From contig CAWAMR010000002.1 of assembly GCA_963783095.1 (NCBI GenBank), forward strand, positions 744,001 to 808,000: 64,000 nt of DNA, read 5' to 3'. Source of the stretch: CAWAMR01 sp963783095 (lineage in GTDB: Bacteria; Planctomycetota; Planctomycetia; Gemmatales; Gemmataceae). The notes under the pieces were generated by a model. The model worked only from the letters and a program-made list of their open reading frames with translations, was not told where the DNA came from and did not search any database. This document shows, one piece after another, positions 9,237 through 19,749 of the stretch; within the stretch, counting starts at the first letter, position 1; every line of letters starts with the position of its first letter. Position numbers and translations under genes: made by a program.

Positions 9237-9265
9237 GGCAAACCGATCAGCGGTTTGCCTTTTTC
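9237..9265 (+). terminator. Rho-independent terminator
   Basis: The stem is GGCAAACCG (9237-9245) pairing perfectly with CGGTTTGCC (9251-9259), with a 5-base loop and a run of T immediately after. It closes the unit that contains the 40-residue basic ORF. Confidence 0.8.
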
Positions 9266-9457
9266 GTATTCATATCTTCCCGTTTCCAATCGGATCAGAT
9301 CCTCGTAACCGATCCCCAATGCTTGTCCACCCGGTCTTACCACAATCGGCGACCGCCGCGCCGCATACAGACCCTTGGGGGGCGCGTTCGGTACACGGTT
9401 CGGAAAGAAATGTAATTGTTATCCGCTTTTCTTCCGGTACGCAGCGCAAGAAAACCT

Positions 9458-11719
9458 TCATAAAGACACCGCCAATGGTTTTGAAAACGTATTGTTCACA
9501 ATGCTTTCGACGGCCTGTCGCGTTTTGGGGAAGTATTGCCGGATCAATCGATCGCGATCGGGGGAATACTCGCCGTGGTGTATCATACCAAAAAGAGCTG
9601 CGAACATCTCGCGCTTTCCATCGTCGCCGGGCAACAAAACATAATCCAACTCGTCACGATCATTTTGGGATGCAATCGCCGCACTTTCTACCGCGTAGGA
9701 TCCCAGGAAAACGGAATCGGTAAGCGACGGGTTCGGCATGAATCAGGTCAAGTGCATGCCCAACTTCTTTCAAGACATACCATGTACTCATTTCCGGCGG
9801 CGTATTAAAAATAGTTGCCCTTGGATCGTCGGATTCCGCAAAATGTCGAGCAAACACAATGGTGCCGGATGCACCATGACATACAGCAGGAACCTCATGC
9901 CATGTACGTGGGGGATTACCATACGGCGGCGGTTCGTGCAATAATCTCGGCAATGCTGTCAGAATGGTTCGATCCAAAACAATTCGTTTCGAGCCGGCTA
10001 ATTTTTTATGCGCCCAACCCGGTACGGCATTCAGACCCTTTGCCACTGCCTTGACAAAAGCAGGACTGTGAACTCGTTGTTGAATATAATCCGGCCACGA
10101 GCCAAGCACCGCAAGAACATGCGGATCCAGATGTTCCTGGATAGAAGTAGTCGGCAAAGAAGTCTTGCCGAATTGTTTACCGCGACGTGCAGGTGCTGGA
10201 AGATTATCCGAGTTATCAAGAGATACTTGTTTGCCATCCTCAAACTCGCTCTTTCGCCCTGCCTTGTCACTTCCGAGCCATTCCCGCAGTGTTTCCTCCG
10301 GATAGAGCAGCCAGGCAAAATCGCGCCGCATGACCACTTCATTTGCGTGTTCTTCCCGTTGATTTCGTGCTACCGCCTCTTTTGCGAACGGAAGTTGCTC
10401 AGCAACCCCAGGCCGAAGTGCTTCGGTGACCCCCTGCAATTGCTGGAACCATTCCTTGCGCTGTCGCTTTCCTTCGGGTTCTGATTCGATTAACTTCTGC
10501 TTGCGTTTTACCAGTTCTTGAACCTCCGGATTCCTGGCAGCTTCTTCGGAGAGATGCCGTTGTGGGTTCCAGATCAAATCGCGGATGAGTCGGTCGGGGT
10601 TCGCAAAGCTCGTCGGGTAGCGCGGTAGCGGCAGCCTGAGCGTACCGCTGGTGACAATGATCCCCGGCGGTTTCAGGCCCAGCCAGGTTTCGACGATGTC
10701 GTTGGTGACTTCATCGTAGATTCCTCCGCCGATGCCGTGGATAAACGACACCCCCAGGCAGATGCGCGCGAACATGGTCGTCGTCAGGGCGCGGGTACGA
10801 ATCCCAGCTCCCTTTGGAATCTTTTCTCCAGGAAGAGCGAAGAGCCGGCCGCGCTTTTCTTTGCCGTGTTGAATGACCCAGAACGGCAGTTCATAGCGAT
10901 CTCCATCCGCGCCAGGTCCGGAACCGGATGATTTTTGCTGCGAATGCCGTGTGCGGATCGATAGCGTTGCACACATTGATTGTAAATAGAATGAAAGCGC
11001 GGCAGATCTGCGAGAATATGGCGGATGAATCGCTGAAATGCCTCGGTTTGACACATCCTGCTAATGGGTAGTTCCAAGTTGTGGCATCCCCACCGGCGCT
11101 CCTGCATTCGTCGAGTTGCCGCGAAGATTTCACCCAGCATGGGCGTTCGCTCGCTTTGTCGCAGTGCTTCCGGCCAGACATCCATCAACAGCGGACGATA
11201 ACCCCACGTTCGCCACAGCGGTTCGCTCCGCTCTGGAAAGCTGCGAAAAAGACTGATATCGTGAATCGATCGATCCTCGTAGGTTGATTCGCCCGCGAAT
11301 TCATCAAACGGCACGGATTCCAGATAGGCCGATTCCAGCGGCAGAACCGGCATACGGACGCTAGTTGAAGTCACGATGTCGGTATCGACGATCAGGCTCA
11401 ATGGAACGAGATTATGTTGCTGGGCCAGTTGATGAAGGGAAAAATTCTTGAGCCAGACGCCGGGATGAATCAAGGCCGGTTGATGGCCGCTCATGAGCAG
11501 TGGGCCATCGTTGAAGGGGGGTATAGGCTCGCGCGCTTCAGCGTGATATCGGCGCGCTGCGGCCAGAATCTCGCCAATTGCGCGCTGACGGAACGAGGGA
11601 AGCGATTCCCCATCGATAAAGATGGATGGGTTATTGAGTTGGTCTCGATTGGCGGCGAAGAGTGCGCCGACTTCGGTCGAGGGCGGATCGATCAGGATTA
11701 CGCCATCTTGCTCTGGAGC
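9458..11719 (-). CDS. Large planctomycete protein with metallopeptidase-like tail (frameshifted)
   Basis: Three frames join into one protein of about 750 residues. The N-terminal part (from about 11719; RYRAPEQDGVILIDPP..., then SGHQPALIHPGVWLKNF, and RWGCHNLELPISRMC) is a family I know only from planctomycetes, of unknown function. Near 10915 one base is missing; the next frame continues with FARICLGVSFIHGIGGGIYD and LPLPRYP, the usual end of that family. It then runs into a C-terminal module with VLKEVGHALD, SYAVESAAIA and a GDDGKREMFAALFG block, typical of small zinc-peptidase-like domains; the first His of HExxH is Lys here. A +1 shift near 9745 is needed to reach the TGA at 9458. No ATG, GTG or TTG lies in frame upstream of 11494, so the true start is uncertain. 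It overlaps or abuts the glycosyltransferase upstream. Confidence 0.55.
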
Positions 11720-11734
11720 ACGATAACGGCGAGC

Positions 11735-12482
11735 TCACCGGCAAGACTCCCACGACCACATCGCAGTTGTCCGACACAGCGATGGGCCGGCCAGAACATC
11801 GCGTTCCGCATCCGCGAGGATCTTGCGGTAATAGGCCAGCCTGGCTTCGGCGTCGTTCAACATGCCGCCAAAGGCGCGCCTGGGATCGAGATAAATGCGC
11901 GGCACCCCCACTTCCTTGATGCGCAGTCCAAGACGGGCGGCTTGCACCCAGAGTTGCAGCGGCATACCCCAGCCGGTCTCAGTGATCCTCAATTTGGCGA
12001 GCGCTTCGCGCTTATAAGCCTTGAAGCCGCAAAAGGCGTCGGTGATCTCCAGGCCGTAGCGTTGATTGATTTCTTGCGTGATGGTCTGGTTGATCGCCCG
12101 TCGATCGGTTGGTGCGGGGGTATCCTGCCGAAAATCGCGGAGGTATCTGCTCCCCGATACCATGTCGGCATCGTGAATCGCTTCCAACAAGACAGCGATA
12201 CGCGAAGGCTTCATGCTGACCGTCGCAGTCCATCGTTACGAGCACATCGTAATCGCGACAAAGCGCATAGTTGAAGGCGGAAATCAGCGCTGCGCCATAG
12301 CCCCGATTGCGCGGGTGCGTCAAAACGCGCAGATCTTTTTCTTGGTGGAGCAGTTCGGCAGTTCCATCCGTGGAGCCGTCATCGACGACGAGAATGTCCG
12401 AGGCGTATTGCCGCACCTCAGCGAGAACGCGCTGAACGTGCGCTGCTTCGTTGTAGACAGGAATCGCAATGAGTTGACGCAT
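11735..12482 (-). CDS. Family 2 glycosyltransferase, DPM1-like (frameshifted)
   Basis: The N-terminal frame starts at ATG 12482 and reads MRQLIAIPVYNEAAHVQRVL, ILVVDDGSTDGTAELL and VTMDCDGQHE, the classic GT-A nucleotide-sugar and DxD region of dolichyl-phosphate mannose synthase-like enzymes. A surplus G near 12207 shifts the frame; the next one continues directly with SRIAVLLEAIHDADMVSGSRY, DAFCGFKAYKREAL and WGMPLQLWVQAARLGLRIKE. The joined protein has about 248 residues, normal for soluble members without membrane helices. The last ~15 residues are atypical, and another shift near the 3' end is possible. It probably transfers a sugar to a polyprenyl phosphate; the substrate cannot be seen. 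It lies upstream of the large planctomycete protein on the same strand. Confidence 0.8.
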
Positions 12483-12509
12483 GTTTTTCCCACAAGCAGA
12501 AGACAGGAC

Positions 12510-12632
12510 TAACCACAGAGTCAACAGAGAACACAGAGAAGACAATCAAGAGATAAATGAAATTGAGCAATACGAGTAACGCAGATTGAGTTTTCCGATT
12601 CGATCTCTGTGTTCTCTGTGACTCTGTGGTTA
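12510..12632. repeat. Inverted repeat, CCACAGAG family
   Basis: Arms 12510-12540 and 12604-12632 are near-perfect complements built from the AACCACAGAGTC...AACACAGAG motif. The same family recurs at 18085-18216. It fills the space between the glycosyltransferase and the isomerase-like gene. Confidence 0.85.
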
Positions 12633-12648
12633 GTTCAAAACTAAGTTC

Positions 12649-13596
12649 TTAGAGCGCTGCTTTCACCAACTCGCGCATCTTGGCTAACCCGGTCTTGGCG
12701 ACCAATAACGCGTCTTGCTTCCAGTACTCGGGGTTGAATAGTTCGAGCGACAGCATCCCCTGATAGCCGATGTCATGCAGGGTCTTGATAACCTGTTTCA
12801 ACGGCGCGACGCCATCGCCGGGGTAAACGCGGTCGGCGTCCTTGATCTTCTCGCGTGGAAATTTCTGCGTATCCGGGTAATCGTTCATGTGGAAGATGCC
12901 GATGGTGCTGCCACGGATCAGCTTCAACCCTTCAAAACCCGAGCCGCCTTTGTAGAGATGGTAAATATCCGGCAAAACACATGCCGCTGGATGGGCGCTT
13001 TCCATGGCGACGTATACGGTTTCGCCGAGCCGGCTCAAGGGCTTGGAGAAACCCCAGACTTCGACTTCGGGAATAATGCCCATCTTCGCGCCAAGCTCGG
13101 CCAGATCGCGATAACGGTCGGCAATGGCGAGCAGGTTCATGTTTTCCTTGTCGATGGCACCTGCCGGTGGTGCTGCCATCCGCGTGCCGCCGATCTGATG
13201 CACCATTTCCATGTCGCGTTTCGCCTGTTCCAGCCCCTTTTTGCGGGCCGATTCATCATCGACAATCCAGGGCGCAAAGCCAATGGAACTCGGAACCTTC
13301 AGACCGAGGTCGGCGATTTTCTTGCCGAGATCCTTGAGCGAACCACCGGCTTTCTCGTAAGCTTCCAGTTCCCGAAGCCACGGCTCAAACCCGTCATAAC
13401 CGGCTTTCGCGGCAATCTCGGCTTCGACCTCGACGCTCAGTTTTTGCTCGCGGATGGTGCTGGTGTTCAGACAGAAGCCCCACCCGTGGGGCGACGCCGC
13501 GGGAGCGGCCTGGGCTTCGGAGACCGCGAGCGTCCCCACACCGACCGCAGTTGAAGTTGTCATGAGCCATTCTCGGCGAGAAGGTGAAGTTGTCAT
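12649..13596 (-). CDS. Sugar phosphate isomerase/epimerase-like TIM-barrel protein, Tat signal
   Basis: A 315-residue protein starting at ATG 13596, with GGGAGAC upstream. The N-terminus has a twin-arginine signal (SRREWLMTTSTAVG) ending near SEAQAAPAA, so the protein is exported folded. The body is an AP-endonuclease-2-type TIM barrel (xylose isomerase-like): EAEIAAKAGYDGFEPW, PEVEVWGFSKPL, VLPDIYHLYKGG, IGIFHMNDYP and LSLELFNPEYW provide the expected Glu, Asp and His metal ligands. Planctomycetes carry many such secreted members, often linked to sugar metabolism; the substrate is unknown. It is a single gene between two palindromic elements. Confidence 0.85.
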   Translation of the reverse strand: MTTSPSRREWLMTTSTAVGVGTLAVSEAQAAPAASPHGWGFCLNTSTIREQKLSVEVEAEIAAKAGYDGFEPWLRELEAYEKAGGSLKDLGKKIADLGLKVPSSIGFAPWIVDDESARKKGLEQAKRDMEMVHQIGGTRMAAPPAGAIDKENMNLLAIADRYRDLAELGAKMGIIPEVEVWGFSKPLSRLGETVYVAMESAHPAACVLPDIYHLYKGGSGFEGLKLIRGSTIGIFHMNDYPDTQKFPREKIKDADRVYPGDGVAPLKQVIKTLHDIGYQGMLSLELFNPEYWKQDALLVAKTGLAKMRELVKAAL

Positions 13597-13765
13597 GAAG
13601 AAAAGTCTCCCGATTCCAGAACAAAAAGCCAGGATTGCAAAGCACGGCAGGGCGAACCCCATGCGTCAAGTTGGGGGTAAGGTTGGCAGGCTCCCCGAGC
13701 TGGTAGTCACCCCGGAGCTAACGCCCGACTATTACCCCAAAGTTGAAAGCCGAGCGAGCCCTGTT

Positions 13766-13891
13766 CCCCTCTCCCCTGTACTCAGGGGAGAGGGTTAGGG
13801 GTGAACCTTCCACCTTCCCGGACGCGCATCTTTTAGGGTGAAAGTCTCAACCACTCACCCTAGCCCTCTCCCCTGAGTACAGGGGAGAGGG
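13766..13891. repeat. Inverted repeat, CCCTCTCCCCTG family
   Basis: Two copies of a self-palindromic unit (CCCTCTCCCCTG...CAGGGGAGAGGG) in opposite orientation at 13766-13802 and 13855-13891. This element accounts for most of the gene-free stretch 13597-13983; the flanks hold nothing I can identify. Confidence 0.85.
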
Positions 13892-13983
13892 AATTAGTGC
13901 TTGCCCGTCTCCCTCTCCACTTGCAGGCTTGAGTCCGAGCTAACGCACCAGGTTCGCCTCATATTACGACCGACTTTGAGTTC

Positions 13984-15862
13984 TCAAGGCACTACAAATC
14001 TTAAAGGCTCCTCAAGATCAATCGCCCTTCTCACGTTCACATCACTCATTCGCGCATACCATTCGAAGCTCTGGGTGATGAGCGCGGCAAACCCTGCCTT
14101 GGGCGCTGATTGTTCCCATTCTACACGGATGCTGTCATCTTGTCGGCGCAGCGTGAACCAGAGCGGCGGCAACGACCGGACGTGCTCTACCAGCATGCCT
14201 GGCATTTCTATCGGCAAGACGACTCTCCTGGGAATTCTACTGTCGCATACCAAATCCTCGAGCGCTTGCAGTTGATACCTGCGCACGGCCGACGATCCGC
14301 TCCGGCCAACCGGTGCGTTTTTGAGCAATGCATCCCAGCGTAACGCCGCAGCCAGCGCAGCCCGGGAAAGACTCTTCTCATCCGGCGACATTTGAATCTT
14401 GTCGGCAATCAAGGTTGAGGCAAGACCTTTGCGATCCGGACCAATGGCGAAACGGTTTTTGGTCGTTCCGTAGTGCAGCGTACTGCCGGTCAGCGCAACC
14501 GATCGGACCTTTTGGCCCTCGATCGTTTCCGTGATCGGCTGCGGTAACTCTCCGCTCAAGATTTCCAGAATCGCCGGCAACAGCGTCTCGATCGACCGGG
14601 CCGACTCGACATCGTCCATATGAAGCACAACAGTTGGCCATAGCGCTTTGGCACTGGCATCGTGCAGGGGTGGGAACAGCAGCGCTAATCCCGACACCTT
14701 CTCAAAGGTTCGTCGAGGATTGGTTTGCGGCTTTTTCTCGACCAGTTCCTCCAACAATTCACTCGCCGTCGCTCCTAGCGTGCCGGTTGCCTTGACCAGT
14801 GTATCCAGTATTGCGAGCGCCTTTTGGAGTCTGTGCTCGCCTTTGGGGAAAGCCAGAGTCAATGCGAGGGAGCTTTCCAGGGGAATCGATTGCAGTTGTT
14901 GAATGCCGATCGATTGCCCGTTGAGAAAGTCGAGTAATGGCACCGACTTTCCCGAGACAAAATTCAACCCGATGGAACAGCGAATCGCTCCCGCAGAGAA
15001 AGAAACATGCGCTGTAAGACTCTTGATGAGTGCAGGAGGAACCAGTTCCTTGACGGCAACCCAGGCCGTGGAATTCACTGGACGGTTACTTCGCAGGAAA
15101 GGTTCCATACGGCTCGCCAGCCCTTTCGCATTCATATACGCAAACAGTCCCGGCCGCTTTCGCCCTTCGATGACTTCCTTGAAGGCTTCCGACGAGGTAA
15201 AACTTGCCGATTTATCCTTTTCTTTCCAACGTCGCAGCGCCGTTGTGATCTGTTCCTTGTTCGACGCAACGATGACTAATCCGGCAGTCTGAGCCAGAGC
15301 AAATCGCGGCAAGGACGGTGGAGGTTCGGGGACGAGTCCACCAGGCACAAGCAGTTCGTTGGGAATACCCATCAAACCATTATCTTGAAAGATGTCAACC
15401 CCCTCGAAAGTCGTTATCTTTTTCAGGGCAGGATTCTTCTGAAGGAATGAACGCAGCAAAGTGTCGGGCAATTGGCTCGCTCCGGGTTTCAGCACGGCGA
15501 TGAACTCGGCATCTCCATTCGCATCGAAGCCGGTGATGGCAAAGGCCAGCCCCTGAAACTTCTTGGCTTCCTTGAGCATCGCCGGACCCAATAGCGTAGC
15601 TATGATCCCGGCCTCGGAGCGATCGGCAAGTTCGCCATCCTTCCAGTTCTGTCCATTTTGGGCTAAGAAAGGTTTGGGGTTTTCGAGCGTTGACCCTTTG
15701 AAGAGCGCAATCAACTCCTTCGCCACAACGTCAGGCTGGACAACTTCCGCATAGATGATTGGTTCGCGGGGAAATAACTCGGCGATGTCCTTCGGTTCAG
15801 CGCAGCGAAGGTGCTAGCACCACAAAAGCGAAAAGCGATATTCCGAACAAAAAGGAACGCAC
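13984..15862 (-). CDS. Secreted DUF3352-like hypothetical protein (N-terminal frameshift)
   Basis: The open frame 13984-15726 encodes 580 residues, but homology-like sequence continues upstream in frame (DIAELFPREPIIYAEVVQPD). One base upstream of it, in another frame, lies a clear signal peptide beginning at GTG 15862 (RSFLFGISLFAFVVLAPS). A +1 insertion near 15800 joins them into about 625 residues. Segments such as RFALAQTAGLVIVASNKEQI, SEAFKEVIEGRKRPGLFAYM and AFAITGFDANGDAEF resemble the DUF3352 type of extracytoplasmic proteins found in planctomycetes. Function unknown. Confidence 0.6.
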
Positions 15863-15979
15863 GACGAACCTCTGGCAAAACTTGATTGACAATGTATTTA
15901 ATCTACCCAATCCGAAAGCCCAAACGCAAGCAGAAGAGAGACACAACACCCGAACAAAACAAGAATCAAATGCTTACCC

Positions 15980-16059
15980 ACCACGGAATACACGGAATAC
16001 ACGGAATAATGCAGCAACCTGTCTTGGTCTTTTCTGTGTGTTCCGTGTATTCCGTGGTG
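15980..16059. repeat. Inverted repeat, CCACGGAATACACGG family
   Basis: Arms 15980-16002 and 16036-16059 are near-perfect complements of a 10-base direct repeat (CGGAATACAC). The element ends two bases before the stop codon of nadE. Confidence 0.8.
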
Positions 16060-16060
16060 C

Positions 16061-18058
16061 TTATCCCAGTTCTTCCAACCACAGTGTCACCTGGGCGTCG
16101 CTGGGCATGCGCCAGTCGCCGCGTGGAGATAAGCTCACCGAGCCAACCTTCGGACCATCCGGTAAACATGAGCGCTTGAATTGGCTCGCAAAGAATCGCG
16201 TTAAGAAAACTTTTAGCCAGCTTCGAATCGTATCGATCGGATACGGTCTTCTGAATTTCGCGTGGCCAGCAAGAAACAAGATTTTGCTCGGCAACATTCC
16301 AAATCGCAAGAAGTAGAACAAGAAGAAATCGTGCAATTCGTAGGGGCCAATCGACGATTCGGTCGATTGCATTTTTCCATCCGCTCGGCTCGGCAACAAT
16401 TCCGGCGAGATTTCCGTACTCACGATATCGAGTAGCGTTTTTCTTGCTTCACCGTCGAATTCATTCTCCGCGGCCCAGCGTACCAGAAATTGCACCAACG
16501 TCTTCGGGATGCTGATGTTGGGGTTATACATGCTGATGTGATCGGCATTGTATGTACACCAGCCCAGCGCCAGCTCCGACAGATCGCCCGTGCCCACGAC
16601 AAACCCGGTATTCATCAGCAAGCTGGTTCGCATCCGGGCTTGGACGTTCTCGAAAGTCAGATCGTGACATTTCTCAGCGGGGACTTCACTTAGCTTGGCC
16701 GTCAATCGATCGATATCCAGTCCGTCCAAATCAATGCCGAAGGGTGAATGCCCCAGTGCCTTCATCTCGGCAAGACACATGGGACGAATATCGATTTCTC
16801 GATGGGTCACCCGCAAGGCACGCATCAGGGCGATGGCGTTGCTGCGCGTGCGCTCGGTGGTGCCGAAGCCTGGCATCGTCAAGGCGCGGATTCGGTCTCG
16901 CTCAATCCCCAGCGAATCGAGCGTCTTGCACAACACCAACAGTGCCAGCGTGGAATCGAGACCCCCGGAAACCCCTATGGCGACCGCCGGCAAACTAATG
17001 TGTTGCAGACGTTGACCCAGCCCAGTAACCTGGGTTAAAAAAATCTCTTCGCAGCGTTCCTTTAACTCGGATTCTGCTGCCGGGACGAATGGATGCGCAT
17101 CGACTTCGCGCAACAACTCGGGCTGGGGTTTTCGTTCCGCGCAACGAATGGGAACGCGCCGAAACTCCCGCTTCAATCCAGGAGTGAGAACGGCATCGTT
17201 GAAACTCGTGGTCAGAAGACGATTTACGCGCAATCGATCGAGATCGACATCGGCAATGAGTAGCGTATCCTCGCGCAGGAATCGTTTGGACTCCGCCAAC
17301 AGGGTGCCGTTCTCGGCGATCAGGCAGTGGCCGCCGAAGACAATGTCGGTCGTGGATTCTCCCACGCCCGCAGCGCTATAAATATAACCTGCGATGCAGC
17401 GCGCCGACTGGTTGCCGACCAGTTGGCGACGATAGTTTGCCTTGCCGATGGTCTCATTGCTGGCGGAAAGATTGGCGAGGATACTCGCTCCATGCAGAGC
17501 CTGAATGGAACTGGGTGGTATCGGCCCCCAAAGATCTTCGCAAATCTCAACGCCCAGAATCATTCCATCGACATCGCTTGCGGGGAATAACAGATCGGTT
17601 CCAAACGGAACTTCTTTTCCGAATAATTCAACACTTCGGCTATAAGATGTCGAAGCCGGTGCAAAGAACCGCGCATCGTAAAATTCCTTATACGTCGGCA
17701 AATAGGATTTCGGGACGATCCCCAAGACCTGTCCCGATTGCAATATCGCTGCAACATTGAAAATCTGGTCATCGACAACGAGGGGTAACCCGACAACCGC
17801 CACACCGGAATAATCCGACGCCGTGGCACTTGCGACGCTTTGAAGAGATTCGACGGCTCCGCGCTGAAGCGTCTGTTGAAAATAGAGATCGTTACAGGTG
17901 TAGCCGGTCAAACCCATTTCAGGGAAGACCAGGATTTCAACACCTTTGGCTTCGGCATCTTGCATGAGCGCAACGGTGCGCTCCGCGTTGGCATGGCAAT
18001 CGGCCACGCGAAGCAAAGGAGAACCGGCGGCAACTCGAACAAATCCGTGATATGGCAT
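16061..18058 (-). CDS. nadE: Glutamine-dependent NAD(+) synthase
   Basis: A 665-residue two-domain enzyme that makes NAD from deamido-NAD, ATP and glutamine, the last step of NAD synthesis. The N-terminal nitrilase-type glutaminase shows the catalytic triad E47 (FPEMGLTGY), K117 (VPKSYLPTYKEFYD) and C173 (GVEICEDLWGP). The C-terminal synthetase domain has the ATP-pyrophosphatase P-loop SGGLDSTLALLV and the downstream GTGDLSELALGWCTYNADH block. The ATG at 18058 is preferred over an in-frame start 38 codons upstream that would fall inside a palindromic repeat. No clear Shine-Dalgarno. pncB lies upstream on the same strand, but a palindromic element sits between them. Confidence 0.95.
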   Translation of the reverse strand: MPYHGFVRVAAGSPLLRVADCHANAERTVALMQDAEAKGVEILVFPEMGLTGYTCNDLYFQQTLQRGAVESLQSVASATASDYSGVAVVGLPLVVDDQIFNVAAILQSGQVLGIVPKSYLPTYKEFYDARFFAPASTSYSRSVELFGKEVPFGTDLLFPASDVDGMILGVEICEDLWGPIPPSSIQALHGASILANLSASNETIGKANYRRQLVGNQSARCIAGYIYSAAGVGESTTDIVFGGHCLIAENGTLLAESKRFLREDTLLIADVDLDRLRVNRLLTTSFNDAVLTPGLKREFRRVPIRCAERKPQPELLREVDAHPFVPAAESELKERCEEIFLTQVTGLGQRLQHISLPAVAIGVSGGLDSTLALLVLCKTLDSLGIERDRIRALTMPGFGTTERTRSNAIALMRALRVTHREIDIRPMCLAEMKALGHSPFGIDLDGLDIDRLTAKLSEVPAEKCHDLTFENVQARMRTSLLMNTGFVVGTGDLSELALGWCTYNADHISMYNPNISIPKTLVQFLVRWAAENEFDGEARKTLLDIVSTEISPELLPSRADGKMQSTESSIGPYELHDFFLFYFLRFGMLPSKILFLAGHAKFRRPYPIDTIRSWLKVFLTRFFASQFKRSCLPDGPKVGSVSLSPRGDWRMPSDAQVTLWLEELG

Positions 18059-18084
18059 TGTGTTTTGGACTATAGAACACGTAC

Positions 18085-18216
18085 TAACCACAGAGTCACA
18101 GAGAACACAGAGAAGGCATGTCACCAACAATAAAATCGTGGAAGAACAAATAAGGACTTCTCGGTTCTTCATATCCGTGATGTGTCTTCTCTGTGTCCTC
18201 TGTGACTCTGTGGTTA
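18085..18216. repeat. Inverted repeat, CCACAGAG family
   Basis: Arms 18085-18114 and 18187-18216 are near-perfect complements. Same family as 12510-12632. Together with 15980-16059 it brackets nadE on both sides. Confidence 0.85.
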
Positions 18217-18239
18217 ATAATTCTGTTCACCGAATCCCA

Positions 18240-19730
18240 TTACTTCATTCTATCATCCAGCCGACTTCTGGCGGCTTCGATTTCCTCTGCACGCATCTGC
18301 TGGAACCGCTCCATCCATTTGCCGACGGTTGGCGACAACTCCATTTTCTGATACCGTCCCCAGGTTCGATCGGCCCGGTCTGCCTGTTCGGGGAACGATT
18401 CATGATACACGATACGTCCCTGGTCCACTAACTTCACAAACAGCGGCTCCCCCTGTGGCGCTTCAGAGACGTCGGCAACGATCATCGTATCCTCTCGACC
18501 ATAGGTGCGCAGATAACCGCCGATCGATTCCTTTCCCGGTGAGTTCGAGAATTTGACGTCGGGGTTTCTACCCGTTGCCGTTCGCTTGAACACGGCCGAG
18601 ACCGTATCGCGATGGACCAGCCTCCACCAGTATCCACCCGCTCCGGGAAATAGCATCGTCGGCTCCTGTCCCGTTTGCTGTCGGAACAGTTCGTAGACGC
18701 GCCGAACGGTTTCCGGCGTTACCTCATCTTCGAAGACGATTTGACGGGGCGGAATCCCTGCATCGCGCATCTTCCGGAAATACAGAATGCATTGCTGCGC
18801 GATGTCGCCGCTATCGACGCGCACGCCGACTCGATCGGTTTCCGGATGCGCTCGAATGACTCGTAGCGCATTTTCCAATCCAACGGTTTCGGCATCGACC
18901 AGATCGCACAATAAGGATGCCGTCCCCATTCGCGTAATGAATCGATCCATCATTTCATATTCTGCTTCGCCGAGACTGCGCTCGAACGATTCCCCTGCGC
19001 ACATCATCTCATGACCGATGGTGCCGATCGATCGAAAGAGTTCGGGATACATAAACTCGGCAGTATCGTTGGAAGTGAGTTGACCTCTGCCGCCTATGTA
19101 ACGCGCCAACAAGAGAATCAGATTGCAAACCTCGACGGGAGCCGATCGCAACCCGAATTCGGCATCGCGCGGCGTTGCCAGCTTCATCAGGCGGGCCTTG
19201 GTCGCCTGAATAATCGGGGCAAAGTACCGGCACATCGCTGGTTCGAGATAAGAGATCAGGCCGCCCGGCCCCTCAAAAAACAGACACGGCACACCGGGTA
19301 AAAATGTTTGCCCGCCGGCGAAGCCCCAGACATCCACGGGAAGATAAATATCCTCGCCTTGTTGTGAGGTGAGGACAGCATCCCAGAGTTCATCGGGGAA
19401 TGCCTTTACGGCAGATTGTTCGCGGAACCATTGGCGTGCCAGTTCGATGTCGGCGTGTTTGAGGGGCCGAGAAAACCACTGGGCCAGCATGGCTTCGTGG
19501 CCGGCCATGATGAGTTGATTGCCTGCACCCTCTTCCTTCAGTCCTTTGCGCAGGACCAAACTGTAACCTGCATGCTGGAGAGCAATGTCGGGCACGGCGG
19601 ACCACATGGTTCGCTTGTAGGTGTCGGTGCCGCCGATGAACCCGCCGAGCAGGAAGAGTTTATCGAAGAATTCTTGCCGCATCTGGGCCCGCTTGGCGGC
19701 AAACGGATCGATAGCGGTGGCTGGGTTCAT
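18240..19730 (-). CDS. pncB: Nicotinate phosphoribosyltransferase-like protein
   Basis: A 496-residue protein of the nicotinate/nicotinamide phosphoribosyltransferase family, which feeds the salvage branch of NAD synthesis by joining the base to PRPP. Visible family features are the N-terminal FIGGTDTYKRTMW, ARYIGGRGQLTSNDTAEFMY, the IGTIGHEM segment (the active-site His region), RVGVRVDSGDIAQQC and FPGAGGYWWRLVHRD. Some features fit the longer bacterial branch better than E. coli PncB, so nicotinamide as substrate is possible. It lies upstream of nadE and directly downstream of an ArsR-type regulator; all three are on one strand, which suggests a small NAD module. Confidence 0.85.
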   Translation of the reverse strand: MNPATAIDPFAAKRAQMRQEFFDKLFLLGGFIGGTDTYKRTMWSAVPDIALQHAGYSLVLRKGLKEEGAGNQLIMAGHEAMLAQWFSRPLKHADIELARQWFREQSAVKAFPDELWDAVLTSQQGEDIYLPVDVWGFAGGQTFLPGVPCLFFEGPGGLISYLEPAMCRYFAPIIQATKARLMKLATPRDAEFGLRSAPVEVCNLILLLARYIGGRGQLTSNDTAEFMYPELFRSIGTIGHEMMCAGESFERSLGEAEYEMMDRFITRMGTASLLCDLVDAETVGLENALRVIRAHPETDRVGVRVDSGDIAQQCILYFRKMRDAGIPPRQIVFEDEVTPETVRRVYELFRQQTGQEPTMLFPGAGGYWWRLVHRDTVSAVFKRTATGRNPDVKFSNSPGKESIGGYLRTYGREDTMIVADVSEAPQGEPLFVKLVDQGRIVYHESFPEQADRADRTWGRYQKMELSPTVGKWMERFQQMRAEEIEAARSRLDDRMK

Positions 19731-19749
19731 GAGTCTCGTTTGAGTGGTT

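Noticed and set aside
9270..9461. 63-codon minus-strand ORF that overlaps the stop of the large peptidase-like gene (ATGA)
   Set aside because: The translation looks random (Cys/Gly-rich, no fold pattern) and it crosses the terminator region; probably chance.
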